A stretch of 64,000 nt of DNA from CAYMGM01 sp964390005 (GCA_964390005.1 CAYMGM010000001.1:372001-436000); one strand, 5' to 3'. Positions 49,868-59,509 are shown, counted from the stretch's first letter. The notes: a model not told the origin generated them from the sequence alone. A program made the numbers and translations.

Positions 49868-51694
49868 TTAGGCCGATTTTGAAACCTTCGGCTGCGGCAA
49901 GGCCAAGCGGATATGAAGCTCTTTCAAACGCGCTTCGTCCACCGTGTTGGGGGCTTGCATCATCATATCCATCCCCTGCTGATTCAGCGGGAAAGCGATG
50001 ACTTCGCGAATATTCGGCTCGTCCGCCAACAGCATGACGATGCGGTCGATACCGGGGGCGGCCCCGCCATGCGGCGGTGCCCCAAGATGGAAGGCCGAGA
50101 ACATACCGCCAAAACGGCTTTCCAGATCTTCTTTCGTATAACCCGCAATGCCAAAGGCTTTGACCATAACCTCGGGCAAGTGGTTACGAATAGCGCCCGA
50201 GCACAATTCATAGCCATTGCAAACGATGTCATATTGGAAGGCTTTGATCGTCAGCGGATCTTGGGTTTCAAGCGCTTCCAATCCGCCCTGCGGCATCGAG
50301 AACGGGTTGTGGCTGAAATCGATCTTCTTCAGATCTTCGTTATATTCGTACATCGGATAATCGACGATCCAGCAGAAACGGAACGCATTCTTTTCGATGC
50401 AATCCATATCTTGGCCGATCTTGGTCCGGGCTTGCCCGGCCATTTTGACGACTTTGTCCATCGTATCGCAAACAAAGAAAACGGCATCGCCATCTTCGCA
50501 GCCGGTGATCGCGCGCAATTCTTTTTGCGCTTCGTCGCCGACAAAACGCGCGATGGGGCCCTTGCCCGCGCCCGCTTCAAAGACGATATAGCCAAGACCC
50601 GGCGCGCCGATTTCCTTGGCCCAGTCGTTCAGTTTGTCAAAGAAGCTGCGCGGTTTGCCCAACACCTGCGGCGCGCGGATAGCACGCACCGCGCCGCCCT
50701 GATCGATGACGCCGCTGAAAGCGCGAAACGCGACATCTGCGCGCTTAAACACGCTCGTCACATCCGAGATGATCAACGGGTTGCGCAAATCCGGTTTATC
50801 CGTGCCGTATTTCAGCATCACTTCGTCATAGGGCAAACGCGGAAACGACATTGGCGTAATCGCTGGCTGAGATTCGCGGCGATACGATCCAAACTCTTCA
50901 AAGATGCCGTGCAAGACAGGCTCGATCGTGTTGAACACGTCTTCCTGCGTCACATAGCTCATTTCAAAGTCAAGCTGATAGAATTCGCCAGGGCTGCGGT
51001 CGGCACGCGAGTCTTCATCGCGGAAGCACGGCGCGATTTGGAAATAGCGGTCATAGCCCGACATCATCAAAAGCTGTTTGAACTGCTGCGGCGCTTGCGG
51101 AAGCGCATAGAACTTGCCGGGATGGATGCGGCTGGGGACCAAGAAATCGCGCGCGCCTTCGGGGCTCGATGCCGTCAAGATCGGCGTTTGATATTCGCGG
51201 AAGCCCTGCGCCCACATACGGCGGCGGATCGACGCGATCACGTCCGAGCGCAGCTTCATGTTGCTTTGCAAGCTTTCGCGGCGCAAATCAAGGAAGCGAT
51301 AGCGCAAACGAACGTCTTCGCCCGTATCGGGCTCGGCATTGACCTGCATGGGCAGCGGATCGGCGGCGCTTTGCACCAAAAACTCTTGAATATCGACTTC
51401 GATTTCGCCCGTTGCCAGCTTGTCGTTTTTCGTTTCAGCCGTCCGCGGCACCACTTTGCCGGTGACGGTCACGACGCTTTCGTTGCGCACGGATTCGACC
51501 GCGGCCAACAAAGGGCTCGAGCGATCAATGACACATTGCGTCAAACCATAATGGTCGCGCAGATCAAGGAACAACAAGCTGCCATGGTCGCGGATGCGGT
51601 GGACCCAGCCAGACAGGCGCACGGTTTTTCCCGCGTCAGCCGCGCGCAAAGCGCCACAAGTATGCGTACGATAAGGATGCATTGAAGAAGACAT
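49868..51694 (-). CDS. aspS: Aspartyl-tRNA synthetase
   Basis: Class II synthetase that charges tRNA-Asp, 608 residues from ATG 51694. The N-terminal OB anticodon domain includes VRLSGWVHRIRDHGSLLFLDLRD. Motif 2 is seen at YFQIAPCFRDEDSRADR and motif 3 at GAAPGIDRIVMLL, and a bacterial GAD insertion lies between. An upstream in-frame start at 51865 is rejected as it adds a Pro/Cys-rich non-conserved segment. Short GGCATTC repeats (51778-51800) lie upstream. Whether it also charges tRNA-Asn (non-discriminating) cannot be decided by eye. Confidence 0.95.
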   Translation of the reverse strand: MSSSMHPYRTHTCGALRAADAGKTVRLSGWVHRIRDHGSLLFLDLRDHYGLTQCVIDRSSPLLAAVESVRNESVVTVTGKVVPRTAETKNDKLATGEIEVDIQEFLVQSAADPLPMQVNAEPDTGEDVRLRYRFLDLRRESLQSNMKLRSDVIASIRRRMWAQGFREYQTPILTASSPEGARDFLVPSRIHPGKFYALPQAPQQFKQLLMMSGYDRYFQIAPCFRDEDSRADRSPGEFYQLDFEMSYVTQEDVFNTIEPVLHGIFEEFGSYRRESQPAITPMSFPRLPYDEVMLKYGTDKPDLRNPLIISDVTSVFKRADVAFRAFSGVIDQGGAVRAIRAPQVLGKPRSFFDKLNDWAKEIGAPGLGYIVFEAGAGKGPIARFVGDEAQKELRAITGCEDGDAVFFVCDTMDKVVKMAGQARTKIGQDMDCIEKNAFRFCWIVDYPMYEYNEDLKKIDFSHNPFSMPQGGLEALETQDPLTIKAFQYDIVCNGYELCSGAIRNHLPEVMVKAFGIAGYTKEDLESRFGGMFSAFHLGAPPHGGAAPGIDRIVMLLADEPNIREVIAFPLNQQGMDMMMQAPNTVDEARLKELHIRLALPQPKVSKSA

Positions 51695-51901
51695 AAAAGA
51701 GCCTCGGATTAAGTTTTTGAACGGGAGCGACTTTACGGCCTCTCCTGTCCCGCCGCAAGGGGGGGGATTGAGCATTTGGCATTCGGCATCCGGCATTCGG
51801 GGACAAATCGGCCTTCTTTGTCGAAAAGCACTAAATAAAGTCCGGATTAGATCATTTATCCACAACGGGCCGAAAAACCCCGCCTGCAGGAATGCCGCCG
51901 G

Positions 51902-53053
51902 CTACCGCGCATCCATCAGGACGATTTTGCGGCCCCGCACGGCCAAAGCCACCTCGCCGCGCTTCAAGGCCATGGCCGAACGGCCAAAAATCTCAAACCG
52001 CCAACCTTTCAGCGCTTTGACATCCGGCTCTTTTTCGCTGGCCAGACGATCCAGATCGTCAGCCGAGGCAATCAGGCGCGGCGCGACGTCATGTTCGTCG
52101 CTGACCTGCTTTAAAAGGACCCGGAGCAAGTCCAACATAGCGCTATTCCCACGCATAGGGGCCTTTTTGGCTTCTAAAACAGGCCAATCGGCTGGTGGGG
52201 TCTCAAGCGCTTGGCGCACCGCGGCCAATAATTCTTCACCGACGCGCCCCTCGGCCTGGCCTTGCGACAGACCGCGCGTCCGCGCTAAGGCTTCGACCGT
52301 TTGCGGAGCCTGGTGCGCGATTTCCATCAAGGTTTCATCTTTGAAGATGCGCCCGCGCGGAATGTTCAAACGGCGGGCTTCGCGTTCGCGCCAGGCAGCA
52401 ATTTCACGCGCTAAAACAGCTAGTTTGGGCTTTTCGATGCGCAATTTGATTTTTTTCCACGCCTCGTTCGGATCCAGCTGATAGGTTCCCGGATCGCACA
52501 AAATCTCCATTTCGTCGTCGATCCATGACCCGCGCCCCGTCTCTAAAAGCTGCTGGCGCAGTTTTTCATAGACAACCCGCAAATGCGTGACATCGGCCAA
52601 GGCATAAGTAATTTGCTTGTCCGTCAAAGGCCGTAACGACCAATCGGTAAAACGGCTGGATTTATCGATTTTCGCGTCAGCCAATTTCGTCGCGATTGTT
52701 TCATAGCTCACAGACTCGCCAAAGCCGCACACCATGCCAGCCACTTGCGTATCGAACAAAGGCAAAGGCACGCGCCCCGTCGCTTGAACGAAAATCTCAA
52801 TGTCCTGCCGCGCAGCATGAAAAACCTTAACAATCTTGGGATCGTCAAAAAGAGCGTAAAGAGGTGCAAGATCAATCCCTTCGGCCAAGGGATCAATGCA
52901 CGCCGCCGCATCCGGCCCCGCAACCTGTATCAGGCACAGCTTAGCCCAATAGGTGCGTTCACGCATGAACTCGGTATCGACGGTGATATAGGGCGCGCCG
53001 CGCAGGCCCGCACAAAACGATGCCAACGCATCCGTTGTGGAGATCAAAGTCAT
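51902..53053 (-). CDS. rnd: Ribonuclease D
   Basis: 3'-5' exoribonuclease that trims tRNA and other small RNA 3' ends, 383 residues from ATG 53053. DEDD motifs: YITVDTEFMRE (Asp, Glu), VFHAARQDIEIF (Asp) and YALADVTHLRVVYEKL (Asp, Tyr-type His). An HRDC domain lies at about 205-285 (WREREARRLNIPRGRIFKDE). An in-frame start at 53290 is rejected since it runs through the terminator hairpin of the next gene. It is followed by aspS on the same strand after 207 nt. Confidence 0.94.
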   Translation of the reverse strand: MTLISTTDALASFCAGLRGAPYITVDTEFMRERTYWAKLCLIQVAGPDAAACIDPLAEGIDLAPLYALFDDPKIVKVFHAARQDIEIFVQATGRVPLPLFDTQVAGMVCGFGESVSYETIATKLADAKIDKSSRFTDWSLRPLTDKQITYALADVTHLRVVYEKLRQQLLETGRGSWIDDEMEILCDPGTYQLDPNEAWKKIKLRIEKPKLAVLAREIAAWREREARRLNIPRGRIFKDETLMEIAHQAPQTVEALARTRGLSQGQAEGRVGEELLAAVRQALETPPADWPVLEAKKAPMRGNSAMLDLLRVLLKQVSDEHDVAPRLIASADDLDRLASEKEPDVKALKGWRFEIFGRSAMALKRGEVALAVRGRKIVLMDAR

Positions 53054-53137
53054 GGGCAAATTGTGTACAGCTTTTCGCACAAAAAAGTCAAACCAAGTGC
53101 GAACAGGCTTGAAAAGAAAGGAAAGAAGAACCCAAAA

Positions 53138-53185
53138 GGCGCGGCGACACCGGGGGATGGAACCTATCCCGGTACCAGCCGCGCC
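53138..53185 (-). terminator. Long GC-rich hairpin terminating the secreted-orphan transcript
   Basis: GGCGCGGC pairs with GCCGCGCC, and nested ACCGGG pairs with CCCGGT. On the minus strand it is followed by TTTTGGGTTCTTC. It lies 26 nt past the stop of the 316-residue secreted protein. Confidence 0.75.
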
Positions 53186-53210
53186 CTGAAAGGCTTGAGG
53201 CATCAGCCGA

Positions 53211-54161
53211 TTAAGCAGCCGCTCCAAGAGCCAAGACAGCAGCCGTCTCAGCCAAGGTGGCCGAACGAACCATGTTCGGACGGAAGGCAACGGTGGCCAG
53301 CATTTGGCCCTCAGAAGCCGGAACGACCGAAGCCAAGTTCATGCTCGAGTTCAAGAAGCGATCATTGGCATTCAACTGGATGAGTGTCGAGCTGTTGCCA
53401 AAATTGCTCATATTCACGTCTGACGAAGATAAGGCATTTGCACTAGAACTGGAGTATGACGAGACATAATTCCAAACATTCGTCGCAAACGCGCCGTTAT
53501 GGACGCCCCAATTGACCGCGCTGGCAAGCTGGCCAAAAGCGGCCGCTTGGTTGGTTGCCGCCGTGGCAGCAATATAGCTGTTACCAACATTAAAACCATA
53601 CAGCTGGTTATAGTTCTGCGTATTACGGCTTTGCATACGGGCAGCGCTCAACGTGGCGTTCACGCCTTGCTGCATCACGGCAACCATACCGAACGACGCG
53701 GCAACCATACCAACATTGAAGATTTCCTTGCTAAGCGTCAGGCCCCATGCATCCAAAGCAATCGGGTTCAGCATCGGAATTCTTTTTCCAATGAACAAAT
53801 CAGACGTCAGCGCGGTCTCCGCAAACGGTTGATAAAAGCCGGCATGGATGACACCCGGAGCCTTTTCAACGCCAACCGTGACATACGTCATATTGTTAGA
53901 TCCATCGTTTGCAGGCGCGGTCACCAACTGGGGATTCTCACCGACATAACGCGGCGCACGCACCAAAACCGCTTCGGTTTCAGGGCTCTTCGATTCTTGC
54001 TTTTTTGCCTTGGCTTTGGGGGCGGCTTCGTCCGCTGACGACGCGCTGCTGCCGCAATCACCGCACATGTTGAATTCCCAAGCTTGCGCAGCGGTAGGCG
54101 CCGCACCAACTGTTAATGCAAGTGCACTGATAAACGCCTTTGCCAATGTTTTATTTTCCAT
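53211..54161 (-). CDS. Hypothetical secreted Asn/Ser/Ala-rich protein
   Basis: A 316-residue protein not recognised. A good signal peptide ends at TAAQA-WEF (residue 27), followed by an unusual C33-x-x-C36 pair (MCGDCGSS). Next comes a charged linker rich in Ala and Lys (to about 65), a middle domain with PRYVGENPQLVTAP and GVIHAGFYQPFAE, then a long Ala/Asn/Ser-rich half with repeated SSYSSSSAN-like runs, and a hydrophobic C-terminus. A very strong ribosome site (AGGAGGATG) and its own GC-rich terminator suggest high expression. It could be a surface or filament-like protein; no family match is claimed. Confidence 0.8.
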   Translation of the reverse strand: MENKTLAKAFISALALTVGAAPTAAQAWEFNMCGDCGSSASSADEAAPKAKAKKQESKSPETEAVLVRAPRYVGENPQLVTAPANDGSNNMTYVTVGVEKAPGVIHAGFYQPFAETALTSDLFIGKRIPMLNPIALDAWGLTLSKEIFNVGMVAASFGMVAVMQQGVNATLSAARMQSRNTQNYNQLYGFNVGNSYIAATAATNQAAAFGQLASAVNWGVHNGAFATNVWNYVSSYSSSSANALSSSDVNMSNFGNSSTLIQLNANDRFLNSSMNLASVVPASEGQMLATVAFRPNMVRSATLAETAAVLALGAAA

Positions 54162-54257
54162 GTTCCATCCTCCTTGTTAAAAACTTCTTTCATCAAATGG
54201 TCGCTTGGATCTCACGCTGGACTTGCCCGACCATAAAGCAAGACCCAAGCGAAAACA

Positions 54258-56162
54258 CTAGGCCGTTAGGTTTAAAACCTCGGCCGTCATCACACGCCCC
54301 GCCGGACGCTTGGCGTGCGAAGCTTTAATCGCCAGATAATGCCCCGGCGTAAACTTGCGAACAGCACGCGGCATCACCGTAGATGGGGCAATTTCTTTGG
54401 CCGTCAGCTTGAACGATTGACCCGTCTCCACTTTTGTTGTGGTCGCGCCATCGACAGGCGCGCTCGGCGTGCTGGGCTGAGCGGGGACCGGAGCTGGGGC
54501 TGGGGCCGGAGCAGGCGGTTGGGCTGCATCGCCCGCTTTAGGCGTCGTTGTTTCCGGCGCCGGTTTTTTCATTTCCTCTGGCGTCGGAACCACAGGCGCG
54601 GTTCCCGGTACTGAAGGCTGAGCCGCTCCACCGGTCTTTGGCGTTGCCGCACCTTTGTTTTCAGGTGCAGGCACGGGCTGTTGTGGCGTGACAACAGGTG
54701 TGGCTCCAGATTGTTGCGCTTTATTCGCTTCGGCAGCGGCCTCTTTGCGTGCCTGGCGGTTTTCCCGCTTCACAGCCTTATTTTTACGGCTGTTTTCAGC
54801 TTTCCGCTCTTTGTGTTCTTTACGTGTTTCACCGGGCAAACGCTCTAATTTAGCCTTTGTCCCTTTTTCAGAGGCAACGGCTTTAACTTCAGCCTTTTGC
54901 CCTGATTTTTTACGCTTAACTTTAGAACCTTTTTCTTTCGCCGCGTTGTCAGGTGTAACCTTTGAAGCATCGGCGTCCGGTTGCACCGTTTGCGGCACGC
55001 TATCATGCGCAATCAGGCCGTTACGCAAGCTAGCATCAAAAGCGGCCTGTTCGGCACGGCCACGGGCGGCATAATAAGCCAAAGCTGCTTTATAGCCGGT
55101 TTTGAAATCGTCGAAACCAGCTTTTCCGTCTGGTCCAACCAACACCTTGGCATGACGCGGATCAAGCGTCGGTTTTTCAAAAAAGTAATATCTATTTTTG
55201 TTTCCGAAGAGGCCCCATTCCAAGCATTTGACATAGCCCATAATATAGGGCCTTTTGGCTTTCGCCATGGGACCGCGCGCGGTTTTTTCTTCAATATAGC
55301 CGTATTTCCAATCCCAACTGCCATCGGGTTGACGTTCCTTCAGGTGGAATAACAGCGCATCGCGCCGACCCGAGCAAGACGGATGAATCTCACTGCGCAC
55401 GTAATCGGGAATCAGCTCTTTCTCTGCGCGGCGCTCTTCGCGTAACTGGCGATTTTTTTCTTCTTCTCTTTGCTGCCAAGCCTCGTTCGACATCGGCGCA
55501 TAATCGCTTAAGTTGGTTTTGCCAAAATCTCTCTCGTCACCAACTATAGAACGGTCGATAACGGCTTCGTCCTTCTTAGGTTTTGACGGCTTGACAGGTT
55601 TAGCGGGCTTGCTTTCGGCAGGCTTTTCAGTCGCTGGCGCTGTTTGAGCAACAGCCGGTGTCTCTGGCACAGGCGTAACCTTCGCGCCTTTGAAAGAGGA
55701 TTGAGCCCCCTCGCCGATTTGCATATTGTCGGCATAGTGCAAACGCCCAGCGTCAAGACGATCGACAATCGAAGGTTCTTCTTTTTTCTTTTCTGGATTT
55801 AGAGAAGCCGTTTCTTTCTTTTTCGGCTCTTCCGGTTTGGCGGGTTTTGGGTCGGCTGCAACGGCCTCGGCCTCAGGATCAGGCTGCTTGTTGAACCATC
55901 CAGCGAAAAGCTTTTTCTTCTTCGGGGTTACCTTCTTGGCTTGCTCCGCCTGAAAGGCTTTTTCTTTCGCGGCAGCATTATAATCTGTCGAAGCTGTTTC
56001 ACGGACAGCGTTGTCATCTTTGGGCATTGACCCAAAATCTTGCACTTTCGATTGCATACTACCGCAACCAGCCAGCAAGAAAAGGGCAAGACCGCTTGTT
56101 GCCAATAGTGCCGCTCTTAATGAACGACGCCCTTTCGAGGACCGCATCACATCCTGTTCCAT
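54258..56162 (-). CDS. Hypothetical lipoprotein with low-complexity Lys/Pro/Ala arms
   Basis: A 634-residue predicted lipoprotein: lipobox LLAGC with C33. Residues about 50-210 are Lys/Pro/Ala-rich. A conserved-looking central domain (about 225-400) includes DYVRSEIHPSCSGRRDALLFHL, DWKYGYIEEKTARG, YIMGYVKCLEWGLFG and FKTGYKAALAYYAARGRAEQ. A basic segment (about 420-490) and a Pro/Ala-rich stretch (500-590) follow, and a final positive domain (KFTPGHYLAIKASHAKR). It could span from the membrane through peptidoglycan. 96 nt separate it from the secreted protein gene; co-transcription is possible. Confidence 0.8.
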   Translation of the reverse strand: MEQDVMRSSKGRRSLRAALLATSGLALFLLAGCGSMQSKVQDFGSMPKDDNAVRETASTDYNAAAKEKAFQAEQAKKVTPKKKKLFAGWFNKQPDPEAEAVAADPKPAKPEEPKKKETASLNPEKKKEEPSIVDRLDAGRLHYADNMQIGEGAQSSFKGAKVTPVPETPAVAQTAPATEKPAESKPAKPVKPSKPKKDEAVIDRSIVGDERDFGKTNLSDYAPMSNEAWQQREEEKNRQLREERRAEKELIPDYVRSEIHPSCSGRRDALLFHLKERQPDGSWDWKYGYIEEKTARGPMAKAKRPYIMGYVKCLEWGLFGNKNRYYFFEKPTLDPRHAKVLVGPDGKAGFDDFKTGYKAALAYYAARGRAEQAAFDASLRNGLIAHDSVPQTVQPDADASKVTPDNAAKEKGSKVKRKKSGQKAEVKAVASEKGTKAKLERLPGETRKEHKERKAENSRKNKAVKRENRQARKEAAAEANKAQQSGATPVVTPQQPVPAPENKGAATPKTGGAAQPSVPGTAPVVPTPEEMKKPAPETTTPKAGDAAQPPAPAPAPAPVPAQPSTPSAPVDGATTTKVETGQSFKLTAKEIAPSTVMPRAVRKFTPGHYLAIKASHAKRPAGRVMTAEVLNLTA

Positions 56163-56266
56163 AAAGGCACCCTTAATAATTTCTTAAATACGTCTTGGAC
56201 AATAGCTTTATTATTACGAAAAAAACAAGCGAAAAGATCGAAAAACTTTCATAAGGAGGCTATTGG

Positions 56267-57541
56267 TTAATTTATAAAACTGGTCACAAACATTGTGATG
56301 ACAATCAAGATCATAATAATCGTTGCCACCCAGCCCATCTTTTTCAAATAAGGCGTTATGGTGTGCTCGCCCATAATTTTGGGGTCAGACGCCATATGCA
56401 TCATCGTGACCATCATAGGCACGGCGATCACGCCGTTGAGGACCGCGCTCCAAAACAAGGCTTTCATGGGGTCTATATCCATGAAATTCATCAAGGTTCC
56501 GATCAGTGTCGCGCTGACAAGCGTCGCATAAAAGGCTTTGGCTTCACGCGGACGACGCCCAAGGCCTATGTGCCAATCCAGCGCCTCGCCCACCGCATAG
56601 GCCGACGAAGCCGCCAGAACGGGAACAGCCAAAAGCCCTGTTCCGACAATCCCTAATGCAAAAACAAAAAAGGCCAAAGGCCCCGCCAGCGGGCGCAAGG
56701 CTTCAGCGGCTTGGCTGGCTGTTTGGATATCCGTAATGCCGTGAACATGCAGCGTCGCCGCCGTCGTCAGCAGGATAAAAAGGCCAACCATGTCAGAAAA
56801 ACCCATGCCGACGTAAGTATCGAAACGGATACGCTTATATTCTTCTTCGGCTTGATGGGGCGCAATAAGAAGGGATTCAGCAGCAGGGTTGGCAATGACA
56901 TCTTCCGCTTCTTGCGTCGATTGCCAGAAGAAAAGATAAGGGCTCAGCGTCGTGCCAAACACGGCCACGATCACCGCAAAATACGAAGAATCGAATTGGA
57001 TATCGGGCCAAAAAAGACCCTTTAAAACCTGCCCCCAAGGCAAATCGACAATCAAAATAACGCCGACATATGCGAATAAACTCAGCGTCAGCCACTTCAA
57101 AATGGCAATCGATCGACGATAATCCAAGAATAACTGCATCAAAATGCATAAAACGCCAAACAACAACGCCCAGATCTTGTTATCGCCGCCCAGAATAAGC
57201 TGCACAGCCGATCCCATGGCGCCCAAATCAGCCGCCAAATTGATGACATTCGCCACCAACAAAAGCGAGACCAAAACGCGCAAAATGGAAATAGGATAGA
57301 AAAGACGCAGGTTTCCGGCCAACCCATAACTGGTGGTCCGGCCAATACGCGCGCTTATTTCTTGAATGGCCGCCATCAGCGGAAAACACAAAACCATCGT
57401 CCAGCCGATGCTATACCCAAACTGAGCCCCGGCTTGGGAATAGGTTGCGATACCGCTGGGATCATCGTCGGCGGCCCCCGTGATGAGCCCCGGTCCAAGT
57501 CGTCGCCAAAAGTTGATCGGATAGCGATAGAGCCGCCGCAT
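56267..57541 (-). CDS. Nramp-family (SLC11-like) metal transporter with atypical site
   Basis: A 424-residue transporter with about eleven spans. The TM1 metal motif, DPGN in MntH-type Mn/Fe carriers, reads D27-P-S-G30, and the TM6 region, MPHN-like in MntH, reads TTLSPYLFFW (about 197-206). The methionine that selects transition metals is thus absent. Proteins with a TTxSPYLFFWQ pattern form a distinct bacterial branch. Substrate could be Mg2+ or other divalent ion, as shown for NRAMP-related Mg transporters, but that is an inference. It is followed by the lipoprotein gene on the other side of 104 nt. Confidence 0.85.
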   Translation of the reverse strand: MRRLYRYPINFWRRLGPGLITGAADDDPSGIATYSQAGAQFGYSIGWTMVLCFPLMAAIQEISARIGRTTSYGLAGNLRLFYPISILRVLVSLLLVANVINLAADLGAMGSAVQLILGGDNKIWALLFGVLCILMQLFLDYRRSIAILKWLTLSLFAYVGVILIVDLPWGQVLKGLFWPDIQFDSSYFAVIVAVFGTTLSPYLFFWQSTQEAEDVIANPAAESLLIAPHQAEEEYKRIRFDTYVGMGFSDMVGLFILLTTAATLHVHGITDIQTASQAAEALRPLAGPLAFFVFALGIVGTGLLAVPVLAASSAYAVGEALDWHIGLGRRPREAKAFYATLVSATLIGTLMNFMDIDPMKALFWSAVLNGVIAVPMMVTMMHMASDPKIMGEHTITPYLKKMGWVATIIMILIVITMFVTSFIN

Positions 57542-57684
57542 GAAGACCTCTTTACCAACGCGGGCTTCAGCGCATACGGCACGTCAGAGCCCATGGTTAA
57601 TACCTATATTCTCACCGGCCTTTAGACATGTTTTCGCTTCTGAAAGCAATCTAAAAGCAGCACCCTGAAAGAAAAAAAGAAGCC

Positions 57685-57701
57685 TTGGCGAAAAACGCCA
57701 A
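57685..57701. other. Perfect hairpin upstream of the glycine-zipper gene
   Basis: TTGGCG-AAAAA-CGCCAA. On the minus strand it is followed by GGCTTCTTTTTTTC, which is terminator-like, but no minus-strand gene precedes it. It may stop antisense transcription toward the Nramp gene. The rest of the 276-nt gap (57542-57817) shows no gene. Confidence 0.45.
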
Positions 57702-57817
57702 AATCTGATAGTCAAACGCCCCAGTTTCGCCATATGCCTATGCTATGTTTCTAGACAAAATAGCTGTTCATATCGTCGTTATTTGGCTTTAATCGGCGGC
57801 TATTGATGAGGTTATCC

Positions 57818-58393
57818 ATGCAGAACGGGCAAAAACTCATTTCTTCTTGCCAAAAGGCAAGCGTTTGGCTTGTCGCCATGATGCTTGCCCTGCCATCGAA
57901 CGCGGCCTTTGCTGGCGACAACAGCTTTTGGGGCACAACGGTCGGCGCCGCCCTTGGCGGTCTGGCTGGAAGCCAAATCGGGCGCGGGGCCGGACGCCTT
58001 GCCGCCACGGGCGCTGGCGTTTTTTTAGGTGGCGCTTTGGGCAACAGCATCGGCACGTCGATGGATCGCGCCAACAGCGCGTATTATGCGGCCCCAACCT
58101 ATAGCTATTCTTATCCGCCTTATGCGACAACCTATTATGAGCCGACTTACGTTGCGCCGCCTGCGCCCATTGATCCGCCGCAGCGTCGCGTGATCTATGT
58201 CCAGCCGCAAGAAGTCGTCGAGTACCGCGAAGCGACACCGACTTATGTTCAAGGCGGCTATGTCGGCGGCGAAGATACGCCATCAGGTTATTGCCGCGAA
58301 TATACGCAACGCATTCGCGTCAATGGGCGCATGCAGGAAAGCTATGGAACAGCCTGCCTGCAACCGGACGGATCTTGGCAGATCGTTCACTGA
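57818..58393 (+). CDS. Glycine-zipper outer-membrane protein (17-kDa surface antigen type)
   Basis: A 191-residue exported protein. Signal peptide (to SNAAFA-GD), then a glycine zipper (about 40-80): TTVGAALGGLAGSQIGRG and LAATGAGVFLGGALGNSIG. A Tyr/Pro-rich linker follows, and a conserved C-terminal module YCREYTQRIRVNGRMQESYG with a Cys pair (C at YCRE and ACLQPDG) that matches the Rickettsia 17-kDa antigen/RT0821 group. ATG 57818 is preferred (GAGG 6 nt before it); ATG 57806 adds four residues. It sits 27 nt before queA. Confidence 0.87.
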   Translation: MQNGQKLISSCQKASVWLVAMMLALPSNAAFAGDNSFWGTTVGAALGGLAGSQIGRGAGRLAATGAGVFLGGALGNSIGTSMDRANSAYYAAPTYSYSYPPYATTYYEPTYVAPPAPIDPPQRRVIYVQPQEVVEYREATPTYVQGGYVGGEDTPSGYCREYTQRIRVNGRMQESYGTACLQPDGSWQIVH

Positions 58394-58420
58394 TAAAACA
58401 GAAACAAACAAAACGTTACA

Positions 58421-59509
58421 ATGACCCAGGAACCTGTCGCAAAAGATTGGCGGCTCGCCGATTTTGATTTTGACTTGCCGCCCGATCGCATTGCGAACGC
58501 GCCGCTTGCCGCGCGCGAGCAAGCCAAGCTGCTTCACGTCATGCCGGATTCGCTTGCCGACCAGCATGTTTTCGATTTGCCTGATCTTCTTCGACCGGGT
58601 GATCTTTTGGTGATGAACGATACGCGCGTGATCCCCGCGCGCCTTTATGGCCAGCGCGGCGCGGTCAAGGTTGAGACGCTTTTACACAAAAGACAAGATC
58701 AAGGGCGCTGGTACGCGCTGGCGCGTCCTGGCAAACGATTGCGCCCTAGCGATCAAATTGTTTATGCCGCAGATTTCACGGCCCGCGTCGCCGATAAAAC
58801 GGAAAGCGGCGATGTTCTGCTTGATTTTGGATGCGACGATGCCACGCTGTTTGCGCAATTGGCGCGTTATGGGCATGTGCCCTTGCCGCCCTATATTAAA
58901 CGCGAAAACGGCGACACCGCCGAAGACAAATCGAACTATCAAACTGTTTATGCCCGCCATGAAGGCGCTGTCGCCGCCCCCACCGCTGGGCTGCATTTCA
59001 CGCAAGATTTACTCAAGCAAATCGAAGCGCGCGGCATCGGGCGCGTCACACTGACGCTGCATGTCGGCGCTGGCACCTTTTTGCCTGTCAAGGCCGATCA
59101 TATTCGCGATCACGTGATGCATGCCGAATGGGGCGAGATCACGCCCGAAGCCGCGGCGCAAATCAACGCCGCCAAGCAAGCGGGCCGCCGCATTGTTTCC
59201 ATCGGCACGACATCGCTGCGCCTTTTAGAAACGGTTGCCGACCCGGCCACAGGCCTTGTGCGTCCGTTCACCGGCGAGACCTCTATCTTTATCTATCCCG
59301 GCTATCGCTTTAAAATCGTCGATGCTTTGATGACGAACTTCCATCTTCCAAAATCGACGCTTTTTATGCTTGTCTCGGCTTTTGCTGGCCTTGACAAAAT
59401 GCGCACGGCTTATGCGCATGCCGTCGCCAGCCATTATCGTTTTTTCTCCTATGGCGACACTTGTCTTTTAGAGAAAAACGATGCTGCCGCTTTTGACCTC
59501 GCCCCCTAA
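58421..59509 (+). CDS. queA: S-adenosylmethionine:tRNA ribosyltransferase-isomerase
   Basis: Adds the ribosyl moiety of SAM to preQ1 in tRNA, giving epoxyqueuosine. The 362 residues fit the family. Landmarks: FDFDLPPDRIANAPLAARE at the start, DLLVMNDTRVIPARLYG, the central AAPTAGLHFT and HVGAGTFLPVK, and the C-terminal TNFHLPKSTLFMLVSAFAG. It precedes tgt by 12 nt, and the two act in consecutive steps of queuosine synthesis. Confidence 0.96.
   Translation: MTQEPVAKDWRLADFDFDLPPDRIANAPLAAREQAKLLHVMPDSLADQHVFDLPDLLRPGDLLVMNDTRVIPARLYGQRGAVKVETLLHKRQDQGRWYALARPGKRLRPSDQIVYAADFTARVADKTESGDVLLDFGCDDATLFAQLARYGHVPLPPYIKRENGDTAEDKSNYQTVYARHEGAVAAPTAGLHFTQDLLKQIEARGIGRVTLTLHVGAGTFLPVKADHIRDHVMHAEWGEITPEAAAQINAAKQAGRRIVSIGTTSLRLLETVADPATGLVRPFTGETSIFIYPGYRFKIVDALMTNFHLPKSTLFMLVSAFAGLDKMRTAYAHAVASHYRFFSYGDTCLLEKNDAAAFDLAP

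Noticed and set aside
49913..51685. 590-codon plus-strand ORF
   Set aside because: It lies wholly antisense to aspS, whose protein is fully conserved. The translation is rich in His, Arg and Ala without family features.
51776..51801. Short GGCATTC repeats upstream of aspS
   Set aside because: Only three 7-mers with one mismatch; no structure or regulatory motif could be supported.
53054..53290. 79-residue N-terminal extension of RNase D
   Set aside because: It would read through the terminator hairpin of the neighbouring gene, and RNase D normally begins at the MTLIS-like start used here.
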